Shown here one piece after another: positions 8,386-16,261 of a DNA stretch of 64,000 nucleotides. Below the pieces are notes generated by a model, which was not told the DNA's origin, ran no database searches, and saw only the letters and a list, made by a program, of their open reading frames with translations. Location of the stretch: the NCBI RefSeq assembly GCF_003651185.1, contig NZ_RCDC01000004.1:2280659-2344658 (forward strand). The letters are read 5' to 3'. Every line of letters begins with the position of its first letter. Position 1 is the stretch's first letter. This stretch comes from Stenotrophomonas rhizophila (lineage in GTDB: Bacteria > Pseudomonadota > Gammaproteobacteria > Xanthomonadales > Xanthomonadaceae). The translations under genes and the position numbers were made by a program.

Positions 8386-10368
8386 CGGCCCTCTGGATCG
8401 TCCAACCTCCCAGGACACTCCACCACCGCGCATCGTGACCGCAAGTTGCTGCCCGAGTCTCTGCTCGATCACCGGCCGCCACGGCACTAAGCTGAATCCC
8501 ATGCCGTCATCCAGCATCGCGTAGCGCCCGCTGGCGAGCATGACGGAACGCCGGTAGATACCAGCGACGCGCTGCCCATCGGCTGCCGGGCGATGCTCCA
8601 GGCCAGTCTCGGCGGCAATGTCCTTGGCGACGTGACCCAGCTCCCGATTGCGCAGCGTGCCCAGGAGGTTCCGAGCGAGGATCACACGCTGCCCGCGCCG
8701 CTCGGCGAGCCCTTGCTCTTCGAGGAAGTCGGCACGTTGCTGCATGGCCTGCTTGGCCTCGCCGCCAAAGCCTAGGTCGCCGAGCCCCTTGCCGCCACCG
8801 ATCAGTTGCTGGTCGAGCCAGGTAGCGCCGATAACGCGAGCCTGCCGCTCAATCGGCAGGTGCGATTTCAACTCCACCGATACGCCGCCAAGCCGTTGCA
8901 CGTCGTGCTGGCGGCCACTTTCGGCCAGGTCGTCCGGCACCTTCCATAGCCCTTCGGCCACGCGCTCCACGATGCCGGAGCGGCGCAGGGCTTCCAGCCG
9001 ACGGACGTGGGCGGCGATGACTTCCTGCGGGTCGCGTCCGGGCTTGGCCCGGCCCCGTTCGATTGCCAGGTGATGGTCGGTGCGGTACAGGCCATCGCTC
9101 GCCAGCGCAGCGATGTTCTTGTCGGCGGCGCGCACGTCGGCCGAACCCTTCACTTCCACCACCGCGCCCGTGGGATAGTTCGCCAGCTCGTCGCGGGCAT
9201 TGAGCGCGACGTAGTGTGCCTTGCCGTCCACGCCGTCGATGACCAGATAGCCCCGGTCGTGCAGCTCGTCGGCCAGCCCCTTCGCGGCCACGCGGCCGAT
9301 GATGCTGCGGCCATCGTCGCCCGGCTCGAACACCGCCAGCTCGCGCGGCTGGCCGCTCATGGCCCGCTGCATGGTGCGGATAATGTCGCCACGCTCGCCC
9401 AAGGCGCGCAAGGTCTTCTCGGCATCGTCATGAATGGCCCAGGTTCCGGGCTGCTCTTCGTCGGCCAAGCCCAGGCGCTGCAAGCGTTGCAGGCGGCCGA
9501 TCAACAGCAGGCGCTTGCGTTGCGAGTTCGGCTCGTTGAAGCGTTCGATCTGCACGCGGCCATCCTCGCCGGTCTCGCGTTGCAGCGTGCGATCCAGGCT
9601 CGTCCACCGCTCCTGTTCCACCTCGCGCCCCAAGGTCTGCTGAATCTCCAGTTCAGTGCGCGGCCCCAGCCATTCGGTCGCCAGTTCGGCGGCGCGATGG
9701 CGGAAGCCGTGGGCGATGTAGTCGCCCGCGATGATGAGGTCTTTGCCGGTGTCGTCGCGCCCGCGCACGATCAGGTGAGTGTGCGGGTTGTCGGTGTTCC
9801 AGTGATCAACCGCCACCCAATCCAGCCGCGTGCCCAGGTCGGCTTCCATACGGTTCACCAGATGCCGGGTGTAGGTGCGCAGGTCGTCCAGTTCCGCGCC
9901 GTCTTCGGGCGAGACAATGAAGCGGAAATGGTGCCGGTCGTCGGCGCAGCGTTCCTTGAAGGCATCCAGGTCGGCTTCGTCGGCCTGCGGCCCGTAGGCC
10001 CGGCCCGGTTCGCCATCGCGGCCCGCGCCGTCGCGCTCGATGTAGCGCAGGTGCTTGGCGAGAGATTGCGGGCTGGCGTTGCGCTGATTGACCAGCAGGG
10101 TCTTGATGGTCACGCGCCGCGACACGGGCGTCAGCTTCGCCCCGGCGAAACGTGCCGCCGTGTGGCCGCGCCCCAGACGCGAGCCGGGCCGCTGGCCGGC
10201 GTGCGCACCGTTGCTGCCAGTGGCAGGACGGCGCACCGCCGGCTTGCCGCCGCTGGCTTTGCCAGCCTGCTTGAGCACCTTGGAAACGAAGCTCTGGCCC
10301 TGGCCCTTGCCCCGGTTCTTCGGGGCGCTGGGGCGCACGTGGAAATCGTCTTCGCCGCGGTCCGTCAT
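8374..10368 (-). CDS. relaxase/mobilization nuclease, DUF3363 type
   Basis: The 664-residue protein nicks oriT and pilots the DNA strand in conjugation. A basic, disordered N-terminus (residues 1-85) precedes the nuclease core. Tyr109 in HLRYIERDG is the probable catalytic tyrosine, and the metal-binding histidine triad lies in DHWNTDNPHTHLIVRG (His189, His196, His198). The C-terminal half (about 300-664) is the DUF3363 region. Length is normal for this group. The gene follows traF and its leader in a leftward run of transfer and replication genes. The stop lies inside the end of the convergent LysR gene, so the last two residues may come from inserted DNA. Confidence 0.9.
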   Translation of the reverse strand: MTDRGEDDFHVRPSAPKNRGKGQGQSFVSKVLKQAGKASGGKPAVRRPATGSNGAHAGQRPGSRLGRGHTAARFAGAKLTPVSRRVTIKTLLVNQRNASPQSLAKHLRYIERDGAGRDGEPGRAYGPQADEADLDAFKERCADDRHHFRFIVSPEDGAELDDLRTYTRHLVNRMEADLGTRLDWVAVDHWNTDNPHTHLIVRGRDDTGKDLIIAGDYIAHGFRHRAAELATEWLGPRTELEIQQTLGREVEQERWTSLDRTLQRETGEDGRVQIERFNEPNSQRKRLLLIGRLQRLQRLGLADEEQPGTWAIHDDAEKTLRALGERGDIIRTMQRAMSGQPRELAVFEPGDDGRSIIGRVAAKGLADELHDRGYLVIDGVDGKAHYVALNARDELANYPTGAVVEVKGSADVRAADKNIAALASDGLYRTDHHLAIERGRAKPGRDPQEVIAAHVRRLEALRRSGIVERVAEGLWKVPDDLAESGRQHDVQRLGGVSVELKSHLPIERQARVIGATWLDQQLIGGGKGLGDLGFGGEAKQAMQQRADFLEEQGLAERRGQRVILARNLLGTLRNRELGHVAKDIAAETGLEHRPAADGQRVAGIYRRSVMLASGRYAMLDDGMGFSLVPWRPVIEQRLGQQLAVTMRGGGVSWEVGRSRGPSVG

Positions 10369-10816
10369 GGCTGCGCTCCCCGAAAGCTACGGCGTGTCGT
10401 GTCGGGCGAAGCACGCATACATGCCTGCATTGGCGCGGGCCTCGCGCCCCACGCGGCACGGCGGCGATGCCGCCGCGTGCCGCGCCACCCCAACGTGCAG
10501 ACAGGCTTTCGACGCGGCCCGGTGCCGTGTCCTTTTGTCTTGCCTTCCTCCTTTGCCCTTCGCTGTCGCTCCGGGCATCGTCGGCCCGGGGACGCTGTGC
10601 TGCTTGCAGCCAGCCCGCCGGCGAACGCGCCAATGGCCACAGGCCGGACGCGTTCGAGGCAAGACGGCTGCACGTTGGACGGCTGCGCCGAAGGCAGCGC
10701 AAAGTGCGGTGCGAATGCACCCGCACTGTACGCGCGACGACACGGCGATGAACAGCAGGACGACACGCCCGATGGCACGATGAGATGCGCGGCGACGTGC
10801 AGCGAATCGGCGGCCT
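10369..10816. other. 448-bp region between traF and relaxase; strong hairpin, possible oriT or leader
   Basis: No protein is convincing here. One minus-strand frame (10365-10820) is open and happens to overlap both neighbours by ATGA, but its composition (Arg, Ala, Pro, Ser, Cys-rich, no domain) resembles a shadow frame. The region contains an imperfect inverted repeat: arm CGCGGCACGGCGGC (10452-10465), loop GAT, and arm 10469-10484 with a 2-base bulge. Its place just upstream of the relaxase makes it a candidate transfer origin or regulatory hairpin. Confidence 0.35.
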
Positions 10817-11416
10817 TCATGGGCGTGTCTCCAGCCAGACCGGATGCGCAACGCCGATCACGGCGGTTGCGCTGACCGGGCCGAAATAACGGCTGTCGAA
10901 CGACGCCCAGTTGGTCACGCTCAAGAGGAACAGTTCGCCTTCAGCCAGCGGGCGGCAATGCGGCCAGGATGGCAGCGACCGGCGCAGCCGATCAGCAGGC
11001 AACGCGGCGGCCACAGGCACGCCGTCGATGCGAACCTGACCGGCGACGATGCAGACGTGTTGCGGTGCGACCGCGCCCACACGTTTGAGCAGCGGAACGT
11101 TAGCCGGCAGGTAGCCGCGCTGCGCAGCAAGTGCGCCAGCGTTGGCAGGCAATCGGGTCAGGACGATGCTGCCCACTTCCAGCCGACGTGGCAGCGAGGC
11201 GGGCCGATGGTCGAGCAGATCGACGCGATACCAGCCGACCGGAACGCTGTCGGATGGGTTGTAGATCAGGCGCGGCAGCGGTCGCACGAATGCCGCCCAG
11301 GCCAGCGCAGCAAGGCCGACGGCGGCGAAGCACGCCAGCACGATGCGAGCGCGCAGGCGCGAACGAGGACGCGGCGCGGCTTCGGGCGTGCATGCGGTGG
11401 TGGAATCAGCGGTCAT
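10817..11416 (-). CDS. traF: TraF-like S26 family signal peptidase (conjugative transfer)
   Basis: A 199-residue inner-membrane protein with one N-terminal membrane segment (residues about 24-45) and a periplasmic S26 peptidase domain. The Ser/Lys dyad is visible: Ser57 in NPSDSVPVGWY and Lys111 in PLLKRVGA. TraF proteins of the RP4 class process and cyclise the TrbC pilin. Its start overlaps the DUF2840 stop by 4 bp (ATGA), so the two are translated together. Its usual substrate TrbC is not encoded in this window. The family assignment is firm. Confidence 0.88.
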   Translation of the reverse strand: MTADSTTACTPEAAPRPRSRLRARIVLACFAAVGLAALAWAAFVRPLPRLIYNPSDSVPVGWYRVDLLDHRPASLPRRLEVGSIVLTRLPANAGALAAQRGYLPANVPLLKRVGAVAPQHVCIVAGQVRIDGVPVAAALPADRLRRSLPSWPHCRPLAEGELFLLSVTNWASFDSRYFGPVSATAVIGVAHPVWLETRP

Positions 11417-11970
11417 GGCAGCGCCCTCCCGGCCAGCCAGGCGGCGTGCCGTTCGGCGGTGTATTCGGGCAGCGCCAGGCAGGCCGCCACACGGTTGCCC
11501 AGCGTGCGCCAGTACGCGGGCGACACGTCGATGGAGGCGATGCCCAGTGCCTCGATGGCGTCGATGCGTTCCAACACGGCACGCACCGCGTTCTCGCCTT
11601 CGGCATGCAGCAGCAGGCGCGCTCCGGGCCGCACGCCGGGGATACGCTGCAAGGCATCCAGCGGCGTGCCAGCCTGCATCACCATGAGCTGCCAGCGGAT
11701 CGTGCCGTAGTCGTTGGCTTGCCAGCGGATGCGGCAGAACATCGAGCCGGGCAGGAACATGGCGCAGCGCCGCCAGCGGTCGAGCTGGAGCGTGCGCGCC
11801 GGTTCGCCGAAGCGCAGGTAGAGCTTGAAGCGCGGTTCGATGTAGGCCAGCGATACGCGCGTCAGCGGCTCGTTGCCGGCCTGGCCGGCGAGTACCGCGA
11901 GCGACGGCGCAGCCGGAGGCGATGCGGCAGCCGTGGCCGTGTTCGCGGCGGGTGCAGCGGATGCGTTCAT
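11413..11970 (-). CDS. DUF2840 domain-containing protein
   Basis: The ATG at 11970 gives 185 residues with an Ala/Pro-rich first 25 residues and the DUF2840 body (IEPRFKLYLRFGEPARTLQL, GTIRWQLMVMQAG, SPAYWRTLGNRVAA). The function is unknown; in Tn4371-like elements a DUF2840 gene is almost always found directly before traF. It overlaps traF by 4 bp and the small RHH gene upstream by 4 bp, so the block par-RHH-DUF2840-traF is one tightly packed operon. A longer open frame to 12162 is rejected because it overlaps the RHH gene completely. Confidence 0.85.
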   Translation of the reverse strand: MNASAAPAANTATAAASPPAAPSLAVLAGQAGNEPLTRVSLAYIEPRFKLYLRFGEPARTLQLDRWRRCAMFLPGSMFCRIRWQANDYGTIRWQLMVMQAGTPLDALQRIPGVRPGARLLLHAEGENAVRAVLERIDAIEALGIASIDVSPAYWRTLGNRVAACLALPEYTAERHAAWLAGRALP

Positions 11971-12254
11971 GGCGTGTTCTCCGTGCGGGTCTCGGGAAAC
12001 TCCCGCTCCAGCAAAGCGCGCAGCAGTTCGGCCACCGTCACGCCCCGCGTGAAGGCCGATACCTTGATGCGTGCCCGCAGCGCGGGCGTCACGTCGAGGG
12101 TCAGGCGGGCGGTGTAGAGGTCGCCCTTGTTGAGCGCATCGGCGTCGCCCTGGCGAATCCACGCTTCGGCGTGCGGATTCGCCGGTGGGCGCGCACCGAT
12201 GCCGACGCGCTTGCTAGCACGCGAACCGTTGCGGGTGGTGCTGTCGCTGCTCAT
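11967..12254 (-). CDS. small partner of ParA, ribbon-helix-helix-like
   Basis: The 95-residue protein has a basic, flexible N-terminus (residues 1-40) and a C-terminal stretch ARLTLDVTPALRARIKVSAF followed by GVTVAELLRALLERE, which fits a beta-strand-helix-helix DNA-binding unit of the RHH kind seen in ParG-like centromere binders. The start at 12254 (MSSDSTTRNG) overlaps the ParA stop by ATGA; a GTG three codons upstream is less likely. Its placement directly after parA supports a role in element partitioning or autoregulation. In databases such genes are often named ParB, though it is unrelated to the large ParB at 19614. Confidence 0.75.
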   Translation of the reverse strand: MSSDSTTRNGSRASKRVGIGARPPANPHAEAWIRQGDADALNKGDLYTARLTLDVTPALRARIKVSAFTRGVTVAELLRALLEREFPETRTENTP

Positions 12255-12889
12255 GCCGGCCACCGCAGCAGTTCATCGACCAGCGCAGCGATCTCGCGTG
12301 CGGCGGCGCTGTCGGGCGCGGCTTCGCGCGCGAGCCGGCCAGCGGCCACGCTGTCGGCAAAGACGATCCTTTGCCGAACCTCGGCGCGCAGCGCTGGCAG
12401 CGGCTGTTCCGCCAGCGATTGCCGCGCTTCGCGGCCGATGATGGTGGTGCTGACGCGCCGGTTGATGACGAAGGCCGCGCGCAGCGCAGGCCGGAACACC
12501 TGGGCCTCGCGGATCAATGCCACCATCTCGGCGCTGGCCCACAGGTCGTAGGGGCTGGGCTGTACCGGGATCAGCACGCGCTCGGCCGCCAGCAACGCGG
12601 AGCGCGCCAGGGCGGCGATGCGCGGCGGCCCGTCGATGATGACGTGATCTGCGCGGCGGGCGAGTTCTGGCGCTTCCTGGTGCAGCGTCTCGCGGGCGAG
12701 GCCCACGGCGCTGAACAGCCGGGGCAAGCCTTGCTGGCTTCTGCGCTGCGTCCAGTCCAGCGATGAACCCTGCGGGTCGGCATCCAGCAGGATGACCGAC
12801 TGCCCGCGCATCGCCAGTTCGCCCGCGATGTGCGTGGCGAGCGTGGTCTTGCCGACGCCCCCTTTCTGGTTGAGCAAGGCGACTATCAT
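12251..12889 (-). CDS. parA: ParA family partition ATPase
   Basis: The 212-residue protein starts MIVALLNQKGGVGKTTLATH, with the deviant Walker A motif KGGVGKTT at residues 9-16, LLDADPQGSSLDW (A') and VIIDGPPR (Walker B-like). This is the small, HTH-lacking class Ib ParA. It drives segregation or stable maintenance of the element when it is extrachromosomal. A longer frame to 13006 is open, but the ATG at 12889 gives the family's normal start right before the P-loop. It precedes the RHH partner and follows the operator/iteron region. Confidence 0.92.
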   Translation of the reverse strand: MIVALLNQKGGVGKTTLATHIAGELAMRGQSVILLDADPQGSSLDWTQRRSQQGLPRLFSAVGLARETLHQEAPELARRADHVIIDGPPRIAALARSALLAAERVLIPVQPSPYDLWASAEMVALIREAQVFRPALRAAFVINRRVSTTIIGREARQSLAEQPLPALRAEVRQRIVFADSVAAGRLAREAAPDSAAAREIAALVDELLRWPA

Positions 12890-13030
12890 GGCGCGACCCT
12901 CCGATCTGGAAAGCCAGCGTGGTTTTGCCTTGCCGAACGGGGTTGGTTTTGGGGCTGTTCTTGCCTTCGGGACGGCGGCGCTTTTTGCCTTTCGGCAGTT
13001 GTCCACCGAAACGACGCTTCTCTACTAAAA

Positions 13031-13060
13031 GTTAGAGAATTTAAGTTAGTAATGTTAGAG
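13031..13060. promoter_or_regulatory. GTTAG repeats upstream of parA: candidate partition operator/centromere
   Basis: In an AT-rich patch 140 bp before parA, GTTAGAG (13031-13037), GTTAGTA (13045-13051) and GTTAGAG (13054-13060) are directly repeated. Short direct repeats before a class Ib parA are the usual binding sites of the RHH partner. Binding is inferred. Confidence 0.4.
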
Positions 13061-13101
13061 GGCACGCAAACCCAATGCCGGTGCGGGTTTGCGGCCGATT
13101 G

Positions 13102-13168
13102 GCACGCCTGATAGCACGATAGTCCCACGTCCGATAGCACGATACCCCGCACGCCTGATAGCACGACA
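13102..13168. repeat. three iterons (candidate oriV) behind repA
   Basis: Three 20-bp direct repeats stand at 13102-13121, 13125-13144 and 13149-13168, spaced 23 and 24 bp, each built on (G/C)CACG(C/T)C(T/C)GATAGCACGA. The shared core is GATAGCACGA. Helical-turn spacing and position next to a repA gene mark them as RepA-binding iterons. A DnaA-box-like TTATCCCCG follows at about 13191. Together with parA these make a plasmid-type replicon. Confidence 0.75.
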
Positions 13169-13190
13169 CTATTCACAGCTTGTCCCGACG

Positions 13191-14060
13191 TTATCCCCGT
13201 GCCGTGTACGGCACGGGCCGGAACGTCAGCAGTTCGGTGTTGTCGTCCAGCATCCGTTCGATGCCCAAGACGTAGCCGGGCAGCGATTGCCGAGCGACCA
13301 ATGCGCGCAGGTCGCAGGCGAAGTCGTAGGGCTTGGCGGTACTGCCGGATTTCTGGTGCAGGTAGCGGAAGTCGAACTGCCAGCCGTATTCCTGCCTGCC
13401 GCCGTGCTTGCGCACCAGGCGGTACAGCCAGCGTTCGATGCCGCCCGTGAGCCGGAAATACGCCGGGTCGATGGTCAGCACCAAAGCAGCATCGAGCACG
13501 CCTGCGTAGAACCAGTCCGGCAGGATCAGTTCGATGCCCAGCGGTGTGCCGCTGGCGTCGGCCAGCTCCTTCCACTCGTTGATCCACGAGAAGCGGTGCA
13601 GGCGCCTTCCTGTGGTCTCGCGGATGGACGTGGCCACGGTGGTCGATTGCAGCCGGTCGAGCGCCGCCTTCAGGCGTTGGTAGTCGCGCAGTGACTTGCC
13701 GCGCCCGATGAATCGCAGGATCTCGTAAGGGGTGGCGTGCATCAGCCGCGACGGCTGCAGGCCCGCGTCCTTCGCCTCCACGATCTGGCTGGCGGCCCAG
13801 ATCAGGATGTCGGCATCCCAAATCGTGGCGATGCCATGCTCCTGCGTGCCCTCCACGCGGATCGTCACGTTGCCGGCGCGGAAGTCGATAGGCTTGACCC
13901 GCTTGGATTTCGCCAACGAGAAGAACGGATAGGCCATCAAATCCTGGCTGTCGCGCGGCGCCATGTCGCCCGGCAAGGCGCGGAACAGGTCGAGCTGTTC
14001 GCGCTCCTGCATCGGCCGCTGCCGGGGCGGCAGCGCGGGACTGGACACGACGACGGACAC
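13191..14060 (-). CDS. repA: replication initiator protein RepA (RPA family)
   Basis: The 289-residue protein belongs to the replication initiator protein A family: DLMAYPFFSLAKSKRVKPID (residues about 40-59), IWDADILIWAASQIVEA, HATPYEILRFIGRGKSL..Y and FRYLHQKSGS are characteristic segments. It binds iterons and starts replication. The start is a GTG at 14060; an internal ATG at Met17 is an alternative. The gene ends 22 bp from the third iteron. In Tn4371-like elements such a repA is common, although the element normally replicates with the chromosome. Confidence 0.88.
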   Translation of the reverse strand: MSVVVSSPALPPRQRPMQEREQLDLFRALPGDMAPRDSQDLMAYPFFSLAKSKRVKPIDFRAGNVTIRVEGTQEHGIATIWDADILIWAASQIVEAKDAGLQPSRLMHATPYEILRFIGRGKSLRDYQRLKAALDRLQSTTVATSIRETTGRRLHRFSWINEWKELADASGTPLGIELILPDWFYAGVLDAALVLTIDPAYFRLTGGIERWLYRLVRKHGGRQEYGWQFDFRYLHQKSGSTAKPYDFACDLRALVARQSLPGYVLGIERMLDDNTELLTFRPVPYTARG

Positions 14061-14074
14061 CCGTGAACCGACGA

Positions 14075-14374
14075 TCAGCGGCGATCACGGTAGTCACCCG
14101 CATGGCGCTCGGCGTACTCCGGGTCGGAGGTGGCATCGAAGCTGCGCGCATCGGCCCAGGCGTCGAGGTCGGCCACGGCGTACATGACGCGGCGCCCAAA
14201 CTTGCGGAACTTCGGCCCACCGCCGATCACGCGCTGTTTCTCCAGCGTGCGGGGCGACAGGCGCAGGTAGTCGGCGGCCTCGTCGTTGGTCAGGTAGCGT
14301 TGGGGCTGCGCGGGCGCAGCGACAGCAGCGGCGGCAGGCCGCAAGGGAGCGGGTCGCATGGGATGGTCCTCCAT
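14075..14374 (-). CDS. AlpA/excisionase-type helix-turn-helix protein
   Basis: The 99-residue protein (start 14374, MEDHPMRPAPL) has a Pro/Ala-rich lead and a MerR-like winged HTH: RYLTNDEAADYLRLSPRTLE, then GGGPKFRKFGRRVMYAVADL. Such small proteins regulate excision or expression of neighbouring genes. It stands 14 bp before repA on the same strand and may control the replication operon or integrase directionality. An ATG 5 codons later is an alternative start. Confidence 0.85.
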   Translation of the reverse strand: MEDHPMRPAPLRPAAAAVAAPAQPQRYLTNDEAADYLRLSPRTLEKQRVIGGGPKFRKFGRRVMYAVADLDAWADARSFDATSDPEYAERHAGDYRDRR

Positions 14375-14470
14375 CAAGCCCGGCCACACCACGCAGCCGG
14401 ATAGAGGCACTTTCAAGAAAGCGAGGCTTCCTGCTAAGGGACGAATTGCAGGGAGCGCAAAACGTCCCCC

Positions 14471-15250
14471 CTAATGCGGTGCAACTGGCGGAAGCTGCGC
14501 CAGGCTGCGATAGCCGCCGCGCATCAGCGCCTCGCCACGACGCACCAGCCGCCGCACGCGGGCACGCAAGGCGCTGTCTTTGTGCCAGTCGGCGGAGACG
14601 GCATTCGCACCGAACAACCCTTCGGCGACCTCGCGCAAGGACGCGCCCGCCAGGGTCGCGTCGAGCGCCTGCAAGGTGTGCAGTTCCAGCAGCGCAGCGG
14701 GCGCGGGCCGGGAACGGGCCGCTGCCGCAGGCGCAGCTACGGTCGCCACGGCCAAGGCATCCAGCCCGGCCGCCAGCGCGCGATAGCGTGCGCAGGGTGT
14801 AGCGCAAGCGCGGGTGGCGTAGAGGTAGGCCATGCCGTCTTCCAGGCCCGGCGCCAGCGCGAGCCGCATGCAGCAGCCGGGCCAGTGCGACACCAGCACC
14901 AGACGCTTGCCGTCGTGGATCAAGTGTTTGCGACCGGGGAGGCGCCAGAACTCGAAGGCATAGGCATCGGGCGGCGGATCGGCATCGGGGTATAGCTGCA
15001 CCACGGCGTCATGATCGGGGAACCAGGCCGGATGCGCGTCGCGTGCATCCAGGGCCGGGTCTTCCCACAGGCGCAGGCCCCAGCGCTGTGCTGCGTCCGG
15101 CCAGCGGCGACGGCGCAGCCAGTCGCGGCGGTAGTCGGGATTGCGGCGCAGGTACTCCCAGGCCAGGGCCGGGCCATCAAGATGCAGCGTGTAGAGATAC
15201 GCGGCGGTCGGATACCAGTGTTCTCGATGTTCGGCGCTCGGGCCAGCCAT
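14471..15250 (-). CDS. DUF2285 domain-containing protein (ICE regulator-like)
   Basis: A 259-residue protein with an N-terminal region of the transcriptional-regulator-like type (EHWYPTAAYLYTLHLDGPAL and AWEYLRRNPDYRRDWLRRRR) and a C-terminal DUF2285 part (LHTLQALDATLAGASLREVA, then ARVRRLVRRGEALMRGGYR). Genes of this type are constant members of Tn4371-like and related islands, upstream of alpA-repA. The function is unknown; a DNA-binding role is suspected from the basic C-terminus. It has no membrane segment. Confidence 0.82.
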   Translation of the reverse strand: MAGPSAEHREHWYPTAAYLYTLHLDGPALAWEYLRRNPDYRRDWLRRRRWPDAAQRWGLRLWEDPALDARDAHPAWFPDHDAVVQLYPDADPPPDAYAFEFWRLPGRKHLIHDGKRLVLVSHWPGCCMRLALAPGLEDGMAYLYATRACATPCARYRALAAGLDALAVATVAAPAAAARSRPAPAALLELHTLQALDATLAGASLREVAEGLFGANAVSADWHKDSALRARVRRLVRRGEALMRGGYRSLAQLPPVAPH

Positions 15251-15595
15251 GACGCAACCTCCTGTCAGTCAGCAGGAACGTCGCCACGGTTTTCGATGTG
15301 CGGGAGCTATCGGTTCAACATCAAAGCGTCATCGTTATCGGGTTAAGTTGCTCTTCTGGTGTCAAGACCGATTGGCTCCGCTGCATTGCGAAAATCGTCT
15401 GAATGCGACGGCTGCGCCGCCAGGAATCGACGGTCAGCAGCGGATACCGTGCCGCAGTCCGCGTCGAAGACCATGACTGTTTGCAGCAGGGTCGCACTGC
15501 TTCGGTGCAAGAGTGAGGATTGAGACCTGCACGGTCTTGAGTAAGACGGAAATAGTCACAATGCGCCCCGGCTGGACGGGCTGCGCATGGCTCGG
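15251..15595. other. 345-bp non-coding region upstream of the DUF2285 gene
   Basis: No credible gene. It is somewhat AT-richer than its neighbours and contains a short dyad AGACC-N5-GGTCT (15523-15537) and a CACTGC-TTCG-GTGCAA-like mini-hairpin just before it (about 15495-15510). It probably holds the promoter for the leftward DUF2285-alpA-repA genes. Confidence 0.4.
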
Positions 15596-15946
15596 TCAGT
15601 CAGGGATCGAGCCGTTTTCTTCGGCCAGCCGCAGGTACTCCGACAGCCGCCGCACTGGCTGGAAGTAGCGATCACGCATCACGGGTTGCTTGCGCGGCCC
15701 GACGATGAACGCCAGATCGGACAGCTTGACCGTGCCCAGCGCCGGCATCCCGATGCCGAGGTCGATCAGGCCATAGGCCGTGTCGCCATCCACAGGATCG
15801 AGCGACACCAGCAGCCAGGTCGCATGCGCGTCCGGGGTGAACAGCCTCACCACGGGCAGCGGGTCGAGGTGCTGGCCGGCATCGCGTGCCGCGCCGTGGG
15901 CCAGCAGCCGGGCGCGTTCATCGGCGGTGACAAGTGGCAGGGTCAT
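15596..15946 (-). CDS. DUF2958 domain-containing protein
   Basis: The ATG at 15946 gives 116 residues beginning MTLPLVTADERARLLAHGAA and containing the DUF2958 hallmarks PLPVVRLFTPDAHATWLL, DGDTAYGLIDLGIGMPALG and RDRYFQPVRRLSEYLRLA. The function is unknown; the family is typical of mobile elements next to ParB and DUF736 genes. It is divergent from the XRE regulator at 16262. An extended frame to 16276 is rejected because it would cover the XRE operator. Confidence 0.85.
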   Translation of the reverse strand: MTLPLVTADERARLLAHGAARDAGQHLDPLPVVRLFTPDAHATWLLVSLDPVDGDTAYGLIDLGIGMPALGTVKLSDLAFIVGPRKQPVMRDRYFQPVRRLSEYLRLAEENGSIPD

Positions 15947-16022
15947 GGTCGGAATCCCCACGAAACCGAGGATGCGCGGACGCGCTTTTGTGCCGAAGCG
16001 CAGAACCGCCGAACCGTATCCA

Positions 16023-16155
16023 TGCATCCGTGCGCAAGCACCGATACGCAATCCATCGCATCCGTAGAAGAACGGATGCGCACCAGCGGAATTGTAGAAA
16101 GCCGGAAAGACACGGATGCGGTTCCCTGAATTTGGAGCCATCCGCAGATGCGGAT
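16023..16155. repeat. cluster of CGGATGC/GCATCCG elements
   Basis: The heptamer GCATCCG or its complement recurs at about 16024, 16058, 16073 and 16113, with a variant at 16141-16155. Two copies form perfect dyads: GCATCCGT-N6-ACGGATGC (16058-16079) and ATCCGC-AGAT-GCGGAT (16140-16155). The cluster lies between DUF2958 and XRE and probably binds a regulator. Confidence 0.45.
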
Positions 16156-16192
16156 TTCCGTAAAGGCAAGAAAGCGTAGAACAACACCAAAT

Positions 16193-16223
16193 GCGCACTA
16201 TAGTTTGTAGCGCTATAGTGCGC
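16193..16223. promoter_or_regulatory. 31-bp palindromic operator before the XRE gene
   Basis: Perfect 11-bp arms GCGCACTATAG (16193-16203) and CTATAGTGCGC (16213-16223) surround a 9-bp spacer. It ends 39 bp before the GTG start of the XRE regulator and overlaps where its promoter should be. Autoregulation by the XRE protein is the natural reading. Confidence 0.65.
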
Positions 16224-16261
16224 AATCGGATGTCATCTTGGTTTTCTAAGGAAAACCACAG

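Noticed and set aside
10365..10820. 151-codon frame between traF and the relaxase
   Set aside because: The ATGA overlaps at both ends are suggestive, but the sequence is low in hydrophobic core residues and rich in Arg/Ser/Pro/Cys with no motif; kept only as part of the intergenic entry.
9007..10875. 622-codon open frame on the plus strand opposite the relaxase
   Set aside because: It is the antisense of a well-supported relaxase gene in GC-rich DNA; its sequence has no domain and an Arg/Ala/Gly/Val-rich shadow composition.
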